Shown: positions 4,896-13,352 of the stretch, one piece after another
How the letters are laid out: each line of letters starts with the position of its first letter
Numbering within the stretch: the stretch's first letter is position 1
From: an uncultured bacterium
Lineage (GTDB): Bacteria > Patescibacteriota > Patescibacteriia > UBA1558 > GWA2-36-10
Direction of reading: 5' to 3'
DNA length: 24,668 nucleotides
NCBI GenBank assembly: GCA_937870675.1
Contig: CALMZN010000056.1
Coordinates: 1 to 24,668 of the forward strand
Notes under the pieces: generated by a model
What the model saw: the letters and a program-made list of their open reading frames with translations, nothing else
Database searches by the model: none
Told to the model about the DNA's origin: nothing
Made by a program: the position numbers and the translations under genes

Positions 4896-6431
4896 ATGGA
4901 CACTCCCCAAGCAAAAAAAGACGACTTGGTAATCGGTGATATTCAGGTCAAAACCATGCCGGGTAGTAGCAGTGCTAATCCGCCTAGTATGAAAATTCCT
5001 GATTCACCACCCGTCCCAGTCGCGGCTGTGAGTCAGCCAGCGCCAAAGACCTCAAGTCCCATGATGCCTGGTCAAGCTTCGGCGAATTCTAGTTTGGCGC
5101 AAAAAATTAGTCAGCAAAATAATTCTCCCATTTCTCCAAAAGTATCAAATAAAAAGACCATAAGCTTCATTTTGATGAGTTTGTTAGTGGTCATTTTGGG
5201 GGCTGGTGGCTATTGGTATTATGCTTATGGTCAGACCATGCTTTTTGCCAGACAGATAGTTTTGAAGCTAGAAGTTCCTTATCAAAATTTTGTCTCCAAT
5301 TTTGATTTCACCATAGATGTCAAAATTTCAAAAGATAATTCCAGTGGCGATTCGAACGACCAGCTAGGCACGATTGTGGCTGATACCGGCAATTTCAACA
5401 TTTCACTCAAAGGTTTGAACCACATTGTGGGGCGAGATTATGATGGTAACGCGCAAATAGTGGTCAGCGCTGATGGTTTTGATTTTGATAATTCGTTGGA
5501 CTATAAACAAATTGGTCAGGATGTTTATTTCAAATTTAATAAAGAATTTTCCAACGAATTGTTAGCAGGTTTTGGGCTTGATGTTTCGGAGTTTTTTAAT
5601 AAAGATCGTTGGCTTACTTATAATTGGAATGATCTTAGTAAATTAAGCAATTCCGATGTCGGATTTATAGTCAATCCCAATGATTTTAATCTGGAAAAAA
5701 AATTGGAAGAAAGAAAAAAGATGGATGATTATTTTAAACAATTCAAACTTTATGAAATGTTTAAGATTGCAGACACCAAAGAAATCAAGCAAAGTGGAGA
5801 AGGTCAGTTGAAAAAATTTCAATTGACTATTAAACCTTCCAAGATAAATGATTGCTTGGCCATGTTTATGATTTTGAATTCAAATTATTTAAATAATGAA
5901 GAATTAAAGACCGTTCAAGATATCAAAAATAAAATAGAGCAAGATTTGGCTCAGAGTCGCGCCGCCAATCCAGAGCAGTTTGCGGAGATAGAAAAGATTA
6001 TTCAAAATATGGATTTTTTTATCTGGGTCAACAACAAAACAAAAACAACCCAAGGAGTAGAAATGATTTGGGATAATGATGCCGTGGAATTAAACGGCGT
6101 AAATATTACATTGACTGGTCATTTTAATTTTTTGCTTGAAATAGAGGAGGGTCATAGTATCAGTAAGCCAGACCAAATAATCACCGTGCAACAGGCCTAT
6201 GAAAATACTGTCAAAAAAATGGAGGAAATGAATCTAGGGATAATGAAGCAGTATGAGGAACAAAATAGCGCGGATACGGATAAGGACGGCTTGAGTGATG
6301 CTATAGAAAGTTTTTATGGCACCGATCCCTTGAAGCCGGATACAGATGGTGACGGCTATCCCGATGGCGAAGAAGTTAATAGTGGCTATAATCCACTTGG
6401 CACAGGCAAACTTAATGTTCCAAAATTATAA
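4896..6431 (+). CDS. Membrane-anchored surface protein with C-terminal TSP3-type calcium-binding repeats
   Basis: A 511-residue protein in three parts. Residues 1-85 are a cytoplasmic, Pro/Ser/Ala-rich disordered tail; about 86-112 form one membrane helix (ISFILMSLLVVILGAGGYWYY); the rest is extracytoplasmic, with a large domain of unknown fold (about 115-455). The C-terminus carries two DxDxDG loops, DTDKDGLSD and DTDGDGYPDGEE (about 460-500), in the spacing of thrombospondin type 3 repeats, which bind calcium and are common in surface proteins. Only one Cys is obvious, unlike the giant protein further on. It follows the four-helix membrane protein at 29 bases and ends just before a convergent repeat element. 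A structural or adhesive surface role is inferred. Confidence 0.82.
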   Translation: MDTPQAKKDDLVIGDIQVKTMPGSSSANPPSMKIPDSPPVPVAAVSQPAPKTSSPMMPGQASANSSLAQKISQQNNSPISPKVSNKKTISFILMSLLVVILGAGGYWYYAYGQTMLFARQIVLKLEVPYQNFVSNFDFTIDVKISKDNSSGDSNDQLGTIVADTGNFNISLKGLNHIVGRDYDGNAQIVVSADGFDFDNSLDYKQIGQDVYFKFNKEFSNELLAGFGLDVSEFFNKDRWLTYNWNDLSKLSNSDVGFIVNPNDFNLEKKLEERKKMDDYFKQFKLYEMFKIADTKEIKQSGEGQLKKFQLTIKPSKINDCLAMFMILNSNYLNNEELKTVQDIKNKIEQDLAQSRAANPEQFAEIEKIIQNMDFFIWVNNKTKTTQGVEMIWDNDAVELNGVNITLTGHFNFLLEIEEGHSISKPDQIITVQQAYENTVKKMEEMNLGIMKQYEEQNSADTDKDGLSDAIESFYGTDPLKPDTDGDGYPDGEEVNSGYNPLGTGKLNVPKL

Positions 6432-6446
6432 AATAAAAAAATATTT

Positions 6447-6566
6447 AAAAAACCGCCCTTTAACCCCTCCAACCTCCCCTTAACAGGGGAGGAACATTTA
6501 AGCCCCCTTGTCAAAGGGGGTTCCTGCCTGCCGGCAGGCAGGTGGGGGATTAGCCAGTGGTTTTTT
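6447..6566. repeat. Multi-hairpin element between convergent genes, likely bidirectional terminator
   Basis: Outer arms AAAAAACC (6447-6454) and GGTTTTTT (6559-6566) enclose CCTCCCCT/AGGGGAGG (6473-6492), CCCCCTT/AAGGGGG (6503-6520) and the perfect 20-base palindrome CCTGCCTGCCGGCAGGCAGG (6523-6542). Either strand ends in a T run after the stem, so it could stop transcription from both the 4896 gene and the minus-strand peptidase. The core CTGCCGGCAG also occurs inside the 653-1150 gene. It looks like one of the dispersed palindromic repeats of this genome. Confidence 0.65.
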
Positions 6567-6575
6567 TGTTTAGAT

Positions 6576-7991
6576 TTATTTTATATAATTAATAGGATTT
6601 TTTCGGACACCGTTTAACCGCACTTCAAGATGCAGGTGTGGTCCAGTGGACCAGCCCGTAGATCCGACTAGGGCTATGACCTGGCCACGACTGACAGTTT
6701 CTCCGGCTTTTACCAAGAGTTGGCTAGCGTGGCCATAGAGTGTTTCTAGACCATTGCCATGATTGATGATTACATTGTAGCCGTAGCCAGTGGACCAGCC
6801 AGAGCGCTCAACCTTACCATCTTCAGCCGCATAAATTGGATTGCCTACTTTGTCGCCAATATCCAAGCCCGTGTGGCGCCAGCTAAAATATTGGGTAGTG
6901 CGGTGGCTCAAAACTGGCCATAAAAATTTGGTGTTGACAGACAAGTCACTGGCTGGTGGCAGATCGTCATCACTATAAACATTAGCGTCAGTTTTTGGTT
7001 TGCTGGTCACAGTAGGCGCTTTGTAAGAAGAAACAACTTTGGTTGGCTTGATGCCCTCAGGAATAAAAATCATATCGCCAGCCCTGATGTCGGATATACT
7101 GGATAGATTGTTGTAAGCAATTATCTTATCAACATTGGCTTGGTATTTTTTGGCAATCGCTGTTAGGTTGTCGCCTTTGACAATATCATAGTCAATGCCC
7201 GAGGTTGGTAAAATAGTTAATTTGGCGCCTGGCTTGATGGTGCTATTCCAAGTCAGATTGTTGGCCCAAAGTATGGTGTTCACTGTGATATCAAATTTTT
7301 CGGCAATGCCACTCAAGGTATCGCCGGCCTGTACAAGATAGTCAACATTTTCGCTGCGTGTTGGCGCTGGCATTTCCAAACTGTTTTCGTCAGAGTTGAG
7401 CATCACCAAGCTAGTAGCGTCAGGCGATAGGCCAATTATTTCTCCACCAGTATTATTGCCACTATTGTTGGTCAGGGGCTCTTGCAAAGTATCTAGATTG
7501 GAAACATAGCTCAAAGCGGGTGCTTGTCTATTGAGGGGAGCTTTTTCTTCAATGACCTCACTCCAAGTGGCCTCATTGTTTTTTACTAAAGTAGAGAGTA
7601 GTGTGCGTTGAGCGTATTCGTCAGTGTTGAAGCTTTGGGCAAAGATGTTGCTGGCTGTAGTGCCGACAATGATCAAACTAATGACTGCTCCAGCCAGATA
7701 TTTTTTTATAAACAAAATAATCCCCTGACTTTTTAGTTGGTGGTTTTTAATTTTTATTTTAATCAAAACAATATTTTTGTAGACCAATAAAATCAGTGGC
7801 AAAAAAAGTATTTTCAAGATTAATGAAAAGAGCTTAAACAAGGGTCCAAATACAAAAGGCAGGCGCTTTTTCAGCCAAATCAAAAAATCAGCCACATTAA
7901 TAGCCAATCGAGTCAGTATTTTTTTAATTAAGATACTAATAATATTATAACTTAATTGATAAAGCACTATTAGTATTGGCAAATATATCAT
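6576..7991 (-). CDS. LysM + M23 (LytM-type) peptidoglycan endopeptidase
   Basis: A 471-residue exported zinc endopeptidase that should cleave peptide bridges in peptidoglycan. Residues 1-75 are unusually hydrophobic and basic, with two or three possible membrane stretches. A signal-like helix at 98-118 (YLAGAVISLIIVGTTASNIFAQ) follows. Two LysM domains (about 217-262 with VQAGDTLSGIAEKF; 268-311 with VKGDNLTAIAKKY) bind glycan. The M23 domain (about 365-470) keeps the full active site: H373 and D377 (HTGLDIG), H421 (YGHAS) and H452/H454 (HLHLE), so it should be active. It is transcribed alone on the minus strand, divergent from leuS; no clear promoter or Shine-Dalgarno sequence is seen. It could remodel the cell's own wall or act on another cell. 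Confidence 0.92.
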   Translation of the reverse strand: MIYLPILIVLYQLSYNIISILIKKILTRLAINVADFLIWLKKRLPFVFGPLFKLFSLILKILFLPLILLVYKNIVLIKIKIKNHQLKSQGIILFIKKYLAGAVISLIIVGTTASNIFAQSFNTDEYAQRTLLSTLVKNNEATWSEVIEEKAPLNRQAPALSYVSNLDTLQEPLTNNSGNNTGGEIIGLSPDATSLVMLNSDENSLEMPAPTRSENVDYLVQAGDTLSGIAEKFDITVNTILWANNLTWNSTIKPGAKLTILPTSGIDYDIVKGDNLTAIAKKYQANVDKIIAYNNLSSISDIRAGDMIFIPEGIKPTKVVSSYKAPTVTSKPKTDANVYSDDDLPPASDLSVNTKFLWPVLSHRTTQYFSWRHTGLDIGDKVGNPIYAAEDGKVERSGWSTGYGYNVIINHGNGLETLYGHASQLLVKAGETVSRGQVIALVGSTGWSTGPHLHLEVRLNGVRKNPINYIK

Positions 7992-8066
7992 AATTTAGTT
8001 CTTTTGTCGAGGGCACTTTGGTTCTTGAAAAGTTGATTTTTGCTGCTCTAAATGGTAGAATTGTTT

Positions 8067-8072
8067 TATAAT
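8067..8072 (+). promoter_or_regulatory. -10 box of leuS
   Basis: TATAAT lies 12 bases before the ATG at 8085, which would give a leader of about six bases. No good -35 box is visible. The earlier in-frame ATG at 8052 lies upstream of this box. Confidence 0.45.
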
Positions 8073-8084
8073 TTTAGTTTAATT

Positions 8085-10553
8085 ATGGGCAAATTTTCAA
8101 AATATCAGTTCAAAAATATTGAAAGCCGGTGGCAAAAATATTGGCAAGACAATAAAACTTTTTTAGCCAAAGATAGTAGTCAAGAAAAATTTTTTGGTCT
8201 GGTGGAATTTCCCTATCCATCGGGTGAGGGACTGCACGCTGGGCATTTGCGTCCTTTTACGGCTTTGGATGTTGTTTGCCGTTACCAAAGATTACAAGGC
8301 AAAAATGTTTTGTTTCCTATGGGCATGGACGCCTTTGGTCTGCCAGCCGAAAATTACGCGGTCAAAAAAAATATCCCCCCCCAGGAGACCACCAAAAAAA
8401 ATATTGCCAACTATATCCGCCAATTGCAATCTTCTGGCTTTAGTTTTGACTGGTCCAGATTTTTGTCCACCACTGACCCAGAGTATTATCGCTGGACGCA
8501 GTGGATTTTTATAAAGCTTTGGAAAAAGGGCTTGGCTTACAAGGCCAAGGAAAATATTAATTGGTGTATTTCTTGCCAGATTGGTTTGGCCAATGAAGAA
8601 GTAGTCAATGGCTTTTGCGAACGCTGTGGGGGAGAAGTGATCAAAAAAGAAAAAGAGCAATGGTTGCTCAAGATTACCAAGTATGCTGATCGTTTGATTG
8701 AGGGCTTGGATAGAGTTGATTTTTTGGAGCAAATTAAAATACAGCAGAAAAATTGGATTGGACGCTCCGAAGGAGCGGAGATAAAGTTCAAAGTAGAAAG
8801 TAAAAAGTCTTGCTCACAGGGTGATCGCCCCGTGGGTGGAAAAGTAAATAATGAACTGTCCGTTTTTACAACGCGGCCAGATACGCTTTTTGGAGCAACT
8901 TTTATGGTGCTAGCACCAGAGCATCTTATCATTCATGCTTTGGAAGAAAAAATAGAAAATTTGAGCGCAGTAAAAAAATATATTGAAGCCAGCCGTCAGA
9001 AGTCAGATTTAGAAAGATCAGATACCACTCGTGAAAAAACTGGCGTGGAAATTAAAGGTTTGAAAGTAGTCAATCCAGCCACCGGTGAGGAAATCCCAAT
9101 TTTTGTGGCTGACTATGTCACCACTGGCTATGGCACGGGAGCTATTATGGCCGTGCCAGCTCATGATCAGCGTGATTGGGAATTTGCTAAAAAATACAAA
9201 CTAGAAATCAGGCCAGTAATAGAAGGTGGTGATATTGAAGTAGAGGCCTATCCAGCTATCAATGGTGGAGTAATGATTAATTCCGGTCAGTTTACTGGGC
9301 TTACGGTTGCAGATTTTAAAATAAAGATTATTGATTGGTTGCAAAAAAATAAAATAGGAAAAATTACCACCAACTATCGCCTGCACGACTGGATTTTTTC
9401 TAGACAGCGATATTGGGGCGAGCCAATTCCTATGGTATATTGCGCCAAATGCGCTTGGCAAGCAGTAGCCGAATCTGATTTGCCAGTTGTTTTGCCTAAT
9501 ATCAAGGATTTCAAGCCCGGATCTGATGGTCAGTCGCCTTTGGCCAAGGTTGAAGCTTGGGTCAATACCAAGTGTCCAAAATGTGGTGGTCAGGCCAAGA
9601 GAGAGACCGATACCATGCCCAACTGGGCCGGATCAAATTGGTATTTTATCCGCTATACTGATCCCAAAAATAATAAACAGCTAGCCGATCCCAAGAAAAT
9701 AAAATATTGGTTGCCGGTAGATTGGTATAATGGCGGTAATGAGCACACTACCCTGCATCTTTTGTACTCTCGTTTTATTTTTAAATTTTTGTACGACATT
9801 GGCGTCATCCCCAAGGAGGTTGGCGATGAACCCTACAAAAAACGCACGGCTCAGGGCATGATTTTGGGTGAAGGCCATGTCAAGATGTCCAAGTCGCGGG
9901 GCAATGTTGTCAATCCCGATGACTATATAAAAAAATACGGCGCCGATGCTTTGCGTTTGTATATTATGTTCATGGGTCCTTTTGACCAATCCATTGCTTG
10001 GGATGATCAGGGAGTGGTGGGCGCTTATCGTTTTGTTAATAAATTTTGGAATTTGCAAGCCAAGCTTGCTAAAAAAAGCGACACTTCATCTGAAATTGAA
10101 CAATTACTAAATCAAAGCATAAAAAAAATTGGCGAAGATATTAGCCAAATGCATTTTAATACCGCTATTTCTCAGCTGATGATATTGACTAACGCGTTTG
10201 ATAAGGAAAGCAAAATTGATCAAAATATTTGGTCAAAATTGCTTATATTGCTTTCGCCTTTTGCGCCCCATCTAGCTGAGGAACTGTGGCAACTTTTGGG
10301 TCACCAGCATAGCTTGGCGCATGAGTCCTGGCCAAAGTATGATGAGAATTTGGTCAAAAAACAATTACTGACTATTGCCATCCAGATCAACGGCAAAGTG
10401 CGCGACATGATAGAGCTACAAGTGGATACCGAAGACAGCGCTGATCTGCAAAAACAAATTTTGGCCAGAGAAAAAGTGCAAAAAATATTGGCTGGCTCTA
10501 AGGTGAAAAAATTTATTTATGTTAAAAATAAAATTATTAGTATTGTTTTTTAA
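8085..10553 (+). CDS. leuS: Leucyl-tRNA synthetase
   Basis: A class I aminoacyl-tRNA synthetase of about 822 residues that charges tRNA-Leu in the cytoplasm. From the ATG at 8085 the protein opens with FSKYQFKNIESRWQKYWQ, the usual LeuRS N-terminus; an ATG at 8052 would add 11 atypical residues. Landmarks are the HIGH-type HAGH (51-54), a Cys4 zinc site around NWCISCQ...CERC, the editing domain with TTRPDT (262-267) and GTGAIMAVPAHDQRD (350-364), a second cysteine cluster (YCAKC...TKCPKC) and KMSKS (600-604). The C-terminus ends in the usual INGKVRD region. About 15 extra residues (KKSCSQGDRPVGG) precede the editing domain. Its stop overlaps the start of tsaC by one base (TAATG), so the two are translationally coupled. 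Confidence 0.98.
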   Translation: MGKFSKYQFKNIESRWQKYWQDNKTFLAKDSSQEKFFGLVEFPYPSGEGLHAGHLRPFTALDVVCRYQRLQGKNVLFPMGMDAFGLPAENYAVKKNIPPQETTKKNIANYIRQLQSSGFSFDWSRFLSTTDPEYYRWTQWIFIKLWKKGLAYKAKENINWCISCQIGLANEEVVNGFCERCGGEVIKKEKEQWLLKITKYADRLIEGLDRVDFLEQIKIQQKNWIGRSEGAEIKFKVESKKSCSQGDRPVGGKVNNELSVFTTRPDTLFGATFMVLAPEHLIIHALEEKIENLSAVKKYIEASRQKSDLERSDTTREKTGVEIKGLKVVNPATGEEIPIFVADYVTTGYGTGAIMAVPAHDQRDWEFAKKYKLEIRPVIEGGDIEVEAYPAINGGVMINSGQFTGLTVADFKIKIIDWLQKNKIGKITTNYRLHDWIFSRQRYWGEPIPMVYCAKCAWQAVAESDLPVVLPNIKDFKPGSDGQSPLAKVEAWVNTKCPKCGGQAKRETDTMPNWAGSNWYFIRYTDPKNNKQLADPKKIKYWLPVDWYNGGNEHTTLHLLYSRFIFKFLYDIGVIPKEVGDEPYKKRTAQGMILGEGHVKMSKSRGNVVNPDDYIKKYGADALRLYIMFMGPFDQSIAWDDQGVVGAYRFVNKFWNLQAKLAKKSDTSSEIEQLLNQSIKKIGEDISQMHFNTAISQLMILTNAFDKESKIDQNIWSKLLILLSPFAPHLAEELWQLLGHQHSLAHESWPKYDENLVKKQLLTIAIQINGKVRDMIELQVDTEDSADLQKQILAREKVQKILAGSKVKKFIYVKNKIISIVF

Positions 10554-11164
10554 TGCAGGAAGTATTTTTACGCGATAATAATTTAGAAGGTACTGCGGCC
10601 CAGGCCGCAGAAGTACTGACTCAAGGTGGAGTGATTGTTTATCCTACCGAGACGGCCTATGGTTTGGGCGCTGATTATTTTAATGAAGAGGCCATCAAAA
10701 AAATCTACGCCATCAAACAGCGCCAAGCAGATAAGCCACTGCCCGTCATTGTGGCTGACCTAGAAACAGCTGAAAAACTAGTAATTTTTGATGATAAAAT
10801 TAGGCAGTTGGTAGCCCAGCACTGGCCTGGGCCGCTCACTGTGGTTTTGCCTTTTAAATTATTTGGTCAAAAAAAACATTTTTTAGAGACCTTGGGCTTG
10901 CGCATTTCTAGTAATATTTTTTGTTTGGCCTTAAGCAAAATATTTGCTAATCCAATTGTCAGCACTTCAGCTAATATTTCTGGGCAAAAAGCTATCTATA
11001 ATGTTGAGCAGATTAAAGAGCAATTTAGTCGCTGTAATGTCAAACCAGATCTTCTTATCAATGCCGGAAATTTACCGCTGACCTTGCCTTCTACTATTAT
11101 CAAGAGCGAGAATGGTAAAATAAAAATACTGCGTCAAGGAAAAATAATTTACCCTGTTAAATAA
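10553..11164 (+). CDS. tsaC: Threonylcarbamoyladenylate synthase (YrdC/TsaC family)
   Basis: A 203-residue single-domain YrdC-type enzyme. It makes threonylcarbamoyl-AMP from threonine, bicarbonate and ATP, the first step of the t6A37 modification in tRNAs that read ANN codons. Visible motifs: GGVIVYPTETAYGLGAD near the N-terminus, KQRQADKPLPV (from residue 55), WPGPLTVVLP, STSANISG (137-144) and LPSTIIK. It lacks the C-terminal Sua5 domain, so it is the short TsaC type. Start and stop codons overlap with leuS (TAATG), and no separate ribosome binding site is visible. Pairing with leuS makes a small tRNA-function operon. The later t6A enzymes (TsaB, TsaD, TsaE) are not in the window. Confidence 0.95.
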   Translation: MQEVFLRDNNLEGTAAQAAEVLTQGGVIVYPTETAYGLGADYFNEEAIKKIYAIKQRQADKPLPVIVADLETAEKLVIFDDKIRQLVAQHWPGPLTVVLPFKLFGQKKHFLETLGLRISSNIFCLALSKIFANPIVSTSANISGQKAIYNVEQIKEQFSRCNVKPDLLINAGNLPLTLPSTIIKSENGKIKILRQGKIIYPVK

Positions 11165-11192
11165 TTTTTTTAAGATTAATCTTAAAAAAATT
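11163..11192. repeat. Perfect 30-base AT-rich palindrome at the tsaC stop
   Basis: The arms AATTTTTTTAAGATT and AATCTTAAAAAAATT are exact reverse complements with no spacer, centred between 11177 and 11178. The first two bases belong to the tsaC stop codon. It may act as a weak bidirectional terminator (stem followed by T or A runs on both strands), or its core TTAAGATTAATCTTAA may be an operator. The rest of the gap to 11291 is AT-rich with no clear promoter. Confidence 0.6.
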
Positions 11193-11291
11193 AAATTTAA
11201 TTCAGCTTATGTAAATAGGTTTCAAAAATTATTGAATTATGAGATACTTATTAAATTATTTATTAATTAAATTTATTTAACAAGGTAAATT

Positions 11292-12473
11292 ATGTTGAAT
11301 TTGGGATTTTTTTCATCATGGTTGCCATGCAAGGTTCGTCAGCAAGTGCGCGAGCTTTATTTTTCCACCATCATTGTTAATTTTGGTTTAGCCATGGTCA
11401 TGTTTTGGGAGCCAGTATATTTATATCAAATTGGCTACTCACTACAGAAAATAGTTTCATTTTATTTGGTCACTTATGTGGCCTATATGATCTTCATGCC
11501 ACTGGGTGCTAAGTTTGCTAAGCGTTATGGCTATGAGGCCAGCTTGGCGATTGGCACTTCGCTTTATGCTTTGTTTTATATTTCCCTTTATTTTGTGCAA
11601 TTTTATCCACCATTTTTTTATGTGGCGGCTTTGATTTTGACTTTGCAAAAATTATTTTATTGGCCAGCTTATCACGCTAATTTTGCCAAATATATTGGAA
11701 AAGACGAGGAGGGTCGCGAAATAAGTTTGATGACCGTGGCTACTTCCTTGGTGTATATTATTGGTCCAGCCCTAGCTGGCTTCATCATCGCGGAGTTTGG
11801 CTATGGCGTACTTTTTGCCTTAGTATCAATAATTTTTTTCGCTTCCAACATACCGATTTTGATAACCAAAGAAGTTTTTATTCCCGAGCATTTTAGTTAT
11901 TTCAAAAGCTTCAAAGCGTTGTTTCGCCAAGAGCATCGTCAGGAATTTTTGGCTTATTTGGGTTTTGGTGAGGAATTTGTGGTTTTGGTAATTTGGCCAG
12001 TTTTTATTTCTATCATTATCAGTGATGTGTTTGACTTGGGCTTGGTAGTGGCTCTGGCTACCCTAGTCACTTCAATGGTCACTTTGTATGTGGGCAAACT
12101 GACGGACAGAAATAATAAAAAAAATATTCTTTCCTTGAGTAGCGCTTTTTATTCACTCTCTTGGTTTATTAGAATATTTGTAGCCAATGCCACTGGTGTT
12201 TTTTTCTTAGATACTTTTTCTCGTCTAGGCAAAAACACCTTGAGCGTGCCACTGACTACTATTACCTATGATCGAGCCAAAATTATTAGCCCAGACAGTC
12301 ATCAGCACATCATGACTAGGGTGGTATTTTTTGAAATGAGTTTGGTGATTGGCAAATTACTGGCTATTTTGTTGATTTATATTGCTTTGTTTTTTATACC
12401 TAGTGAGATTTTGGCCTTCAAACTCATATTTGTGCTGGCTGGAGCCATGACTTTGTTATATATGCTACTTTGA
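11292..12473 (+). CDS. Major facilitator superfamily-type permease
   Basis: A 393-residue integral membrane protein with about 11-12 hydrophobic helices in two halves joined by a polar central segment (about 195-225, FIPEHFSYFKSFKALFRQEHRQ). The second half has a clear MFS motif A after its second helix, GKLTDRNNKKN (268-278); the first half has a weaker counterpart, GAKFAKRYGYE. It carries proton-coupled or facilitated transport in the inner membrane; nothing in the sequence tells the substrate, and efflux is as likely as uptake. The ATG is preceded by a weak AAGG. The stop overlaps the rsmA start (TGATG), so the two are co-translated, which is probably an economy of genome space rather than a functional link. 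Confidence 0.82.
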   Translation: MLNLGFFSSWLPCKVRQQVRELYFSTIIVNFGLAMVMFWEPVYLYQIGYSLQKIVSFYLVTYVAYMIFMPLGAKFAKRYGYEASLAIGTSLYALFYISLYFVQFYPPFFYVAALILTLQKLFYWPAYHANFAKYIGKDEEGREISLMTVATSLVYIIGPALAGFIIAEFGYGVLFALVSIIFFASNIPILITKEVFIPEHFSYFKSFKALFRQEHRQEFLAYLGFGEEFVVLVIWPVFISIIISDVFDLGLVVALATLVTSMVTLYVGKLTDRNNKKNILSLSSAFYSLSWFIRIFVANATGVFFLDTFSRLGKNTLSVPLTTITYDRAKIISPDSHQHIMTRVVFFEMSLVIGKLLAILLIYIALFFIPSEILAFKLIFVLAGAMTLLYMLL

Positions 12474-13315
12474 TGACCAAGGAAGAAATAAAATATTTGC
12501 TTCAGCGTTATGATTTGACCCCCAATAAATTACGCGGTCAAAATTTTTTGTTGGACGAAGAGGTCTTGGGTGATATAGTCGCCAAAGCCAAGGTCACTCA
12601 AGACGATTTAGTTTTGGAAGTGGGGCCGGGCTTAGGCGCCCTGACTCAAAAATTGGCTCTTAGGGCTGAATATGTAGTGGCTTTTGAAATAGAAAAAAGC
12701 TTTAAAACACCTTTAGAAAAAATTGCCAAAGTGAACAATAACATCAGCTTGCAATGGCAAGATATTTTGGCCTTGAGCCCAAAGAAGTGGCAAGATATTT
12801 TGGTTCAGCACCAGAAAAACAGCTATAAGATTGTAGCCAATATTCCCTATTATCTGACTGGCAAGTTTATCCAAAGATTTGTGGCTTTTGATCCAGTGCC
12901 ACAGAGCATGACCCTGATGGTGCAAAAAGAAGTGGCTCAAAGAATAGAGGCCAAGGACAAAAAAATGAGTTTGCTGGCGCTGGCTGTACAGCTTTGTGGG
13001 CAAGTGGAAATTTTGCGTCTGGTCAGTAAAAAAAGTTTTTGGCCAGAGCCAAAAGTTGATTCAGCAGTGATTCATATTTTTAATATAAAAAAATGGCCTT
13101 ACCAAGTAGAAGAAAAGAAAACTTGGCAATTGATAAAGCGTGGCTATGCCAAAAAAAGAAAAAAATTGCTTAATAATTTACTTAGTGATCCAAATTTGGA
13201 TAAGGACTCTCTGCTAAAAGCTTTTCAAAAAATGGGTCTTAGTGAAAATGTCCGCGCCGAGAATTTGGAAGCCAAATTTTGGATAAAATTGGCAGAACTG
13301 TTGTACAAAAAATAA
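12473..13315 (+). CDS. rsmA: 16S rRNA (adenine1518-N6/adenine1519-N6)-dimethyltransferase
   Basis: A 280-residue SAM-dependent methyltransferase of the RsmA/KsgA family, which dimethylates the two adjacent adenines in the helix 45 loop of 16S rRNA during small-subunit assembly. The N-terminus RYDLTPNKLRGQNFLLD is typical, followed by the SAM-binding EVGPGLGALT (GPGLG at 51-55), the acidic ribose-contacting FEIEK, the catalytic NIPYYLTG (123-130), and SFWPEPKVDSAVI of the C-terminal part. I use the ATG at 12473, which overlaps the MFS stop, rather than a TTG three bases earlier. No Shine-Dalgarno sequence is seen. A 16-base duplication (12755-12770 and 12788-12803) repeats the residues WQDIL just before the catalytic motif. 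Confidence 0.96.
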   Translation: MTKEEIKYLLQRYDLTPNKLRGQNFLLDEEVLGDIVAKAKVTQDDLVLEVGPGLGALTQKLALRAEYVVAFEIEKSFKTPLEKIAKVNNNISLQWQDILALSPKKWQDILVQHQKNSYKIVANIPYYLTGKFIQRFVAFDPVPQSMTLMVQKEVAQRIEAKDKKMSLLALAVQLCGQVEILRLVSKKSFWPEPKVDSAVIHIFNIKKWPYQVEEKKTWQLIKRGYAKKRKKLLNNLLSDPNLDKDSLLKAFQKMGLSENVRAENLEAKFWIKLAELLYKK

Positions 13316-13352
13316 TTATTTTATTTATTTAAAGTACCGCTCACTTTGTGTC

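Noticed and set aside
8292..10058. Antisense frames within leuS
   Set aside because: leuS is a full-length conserved gene with all its motifs; the antisense frames have no signals of their own.
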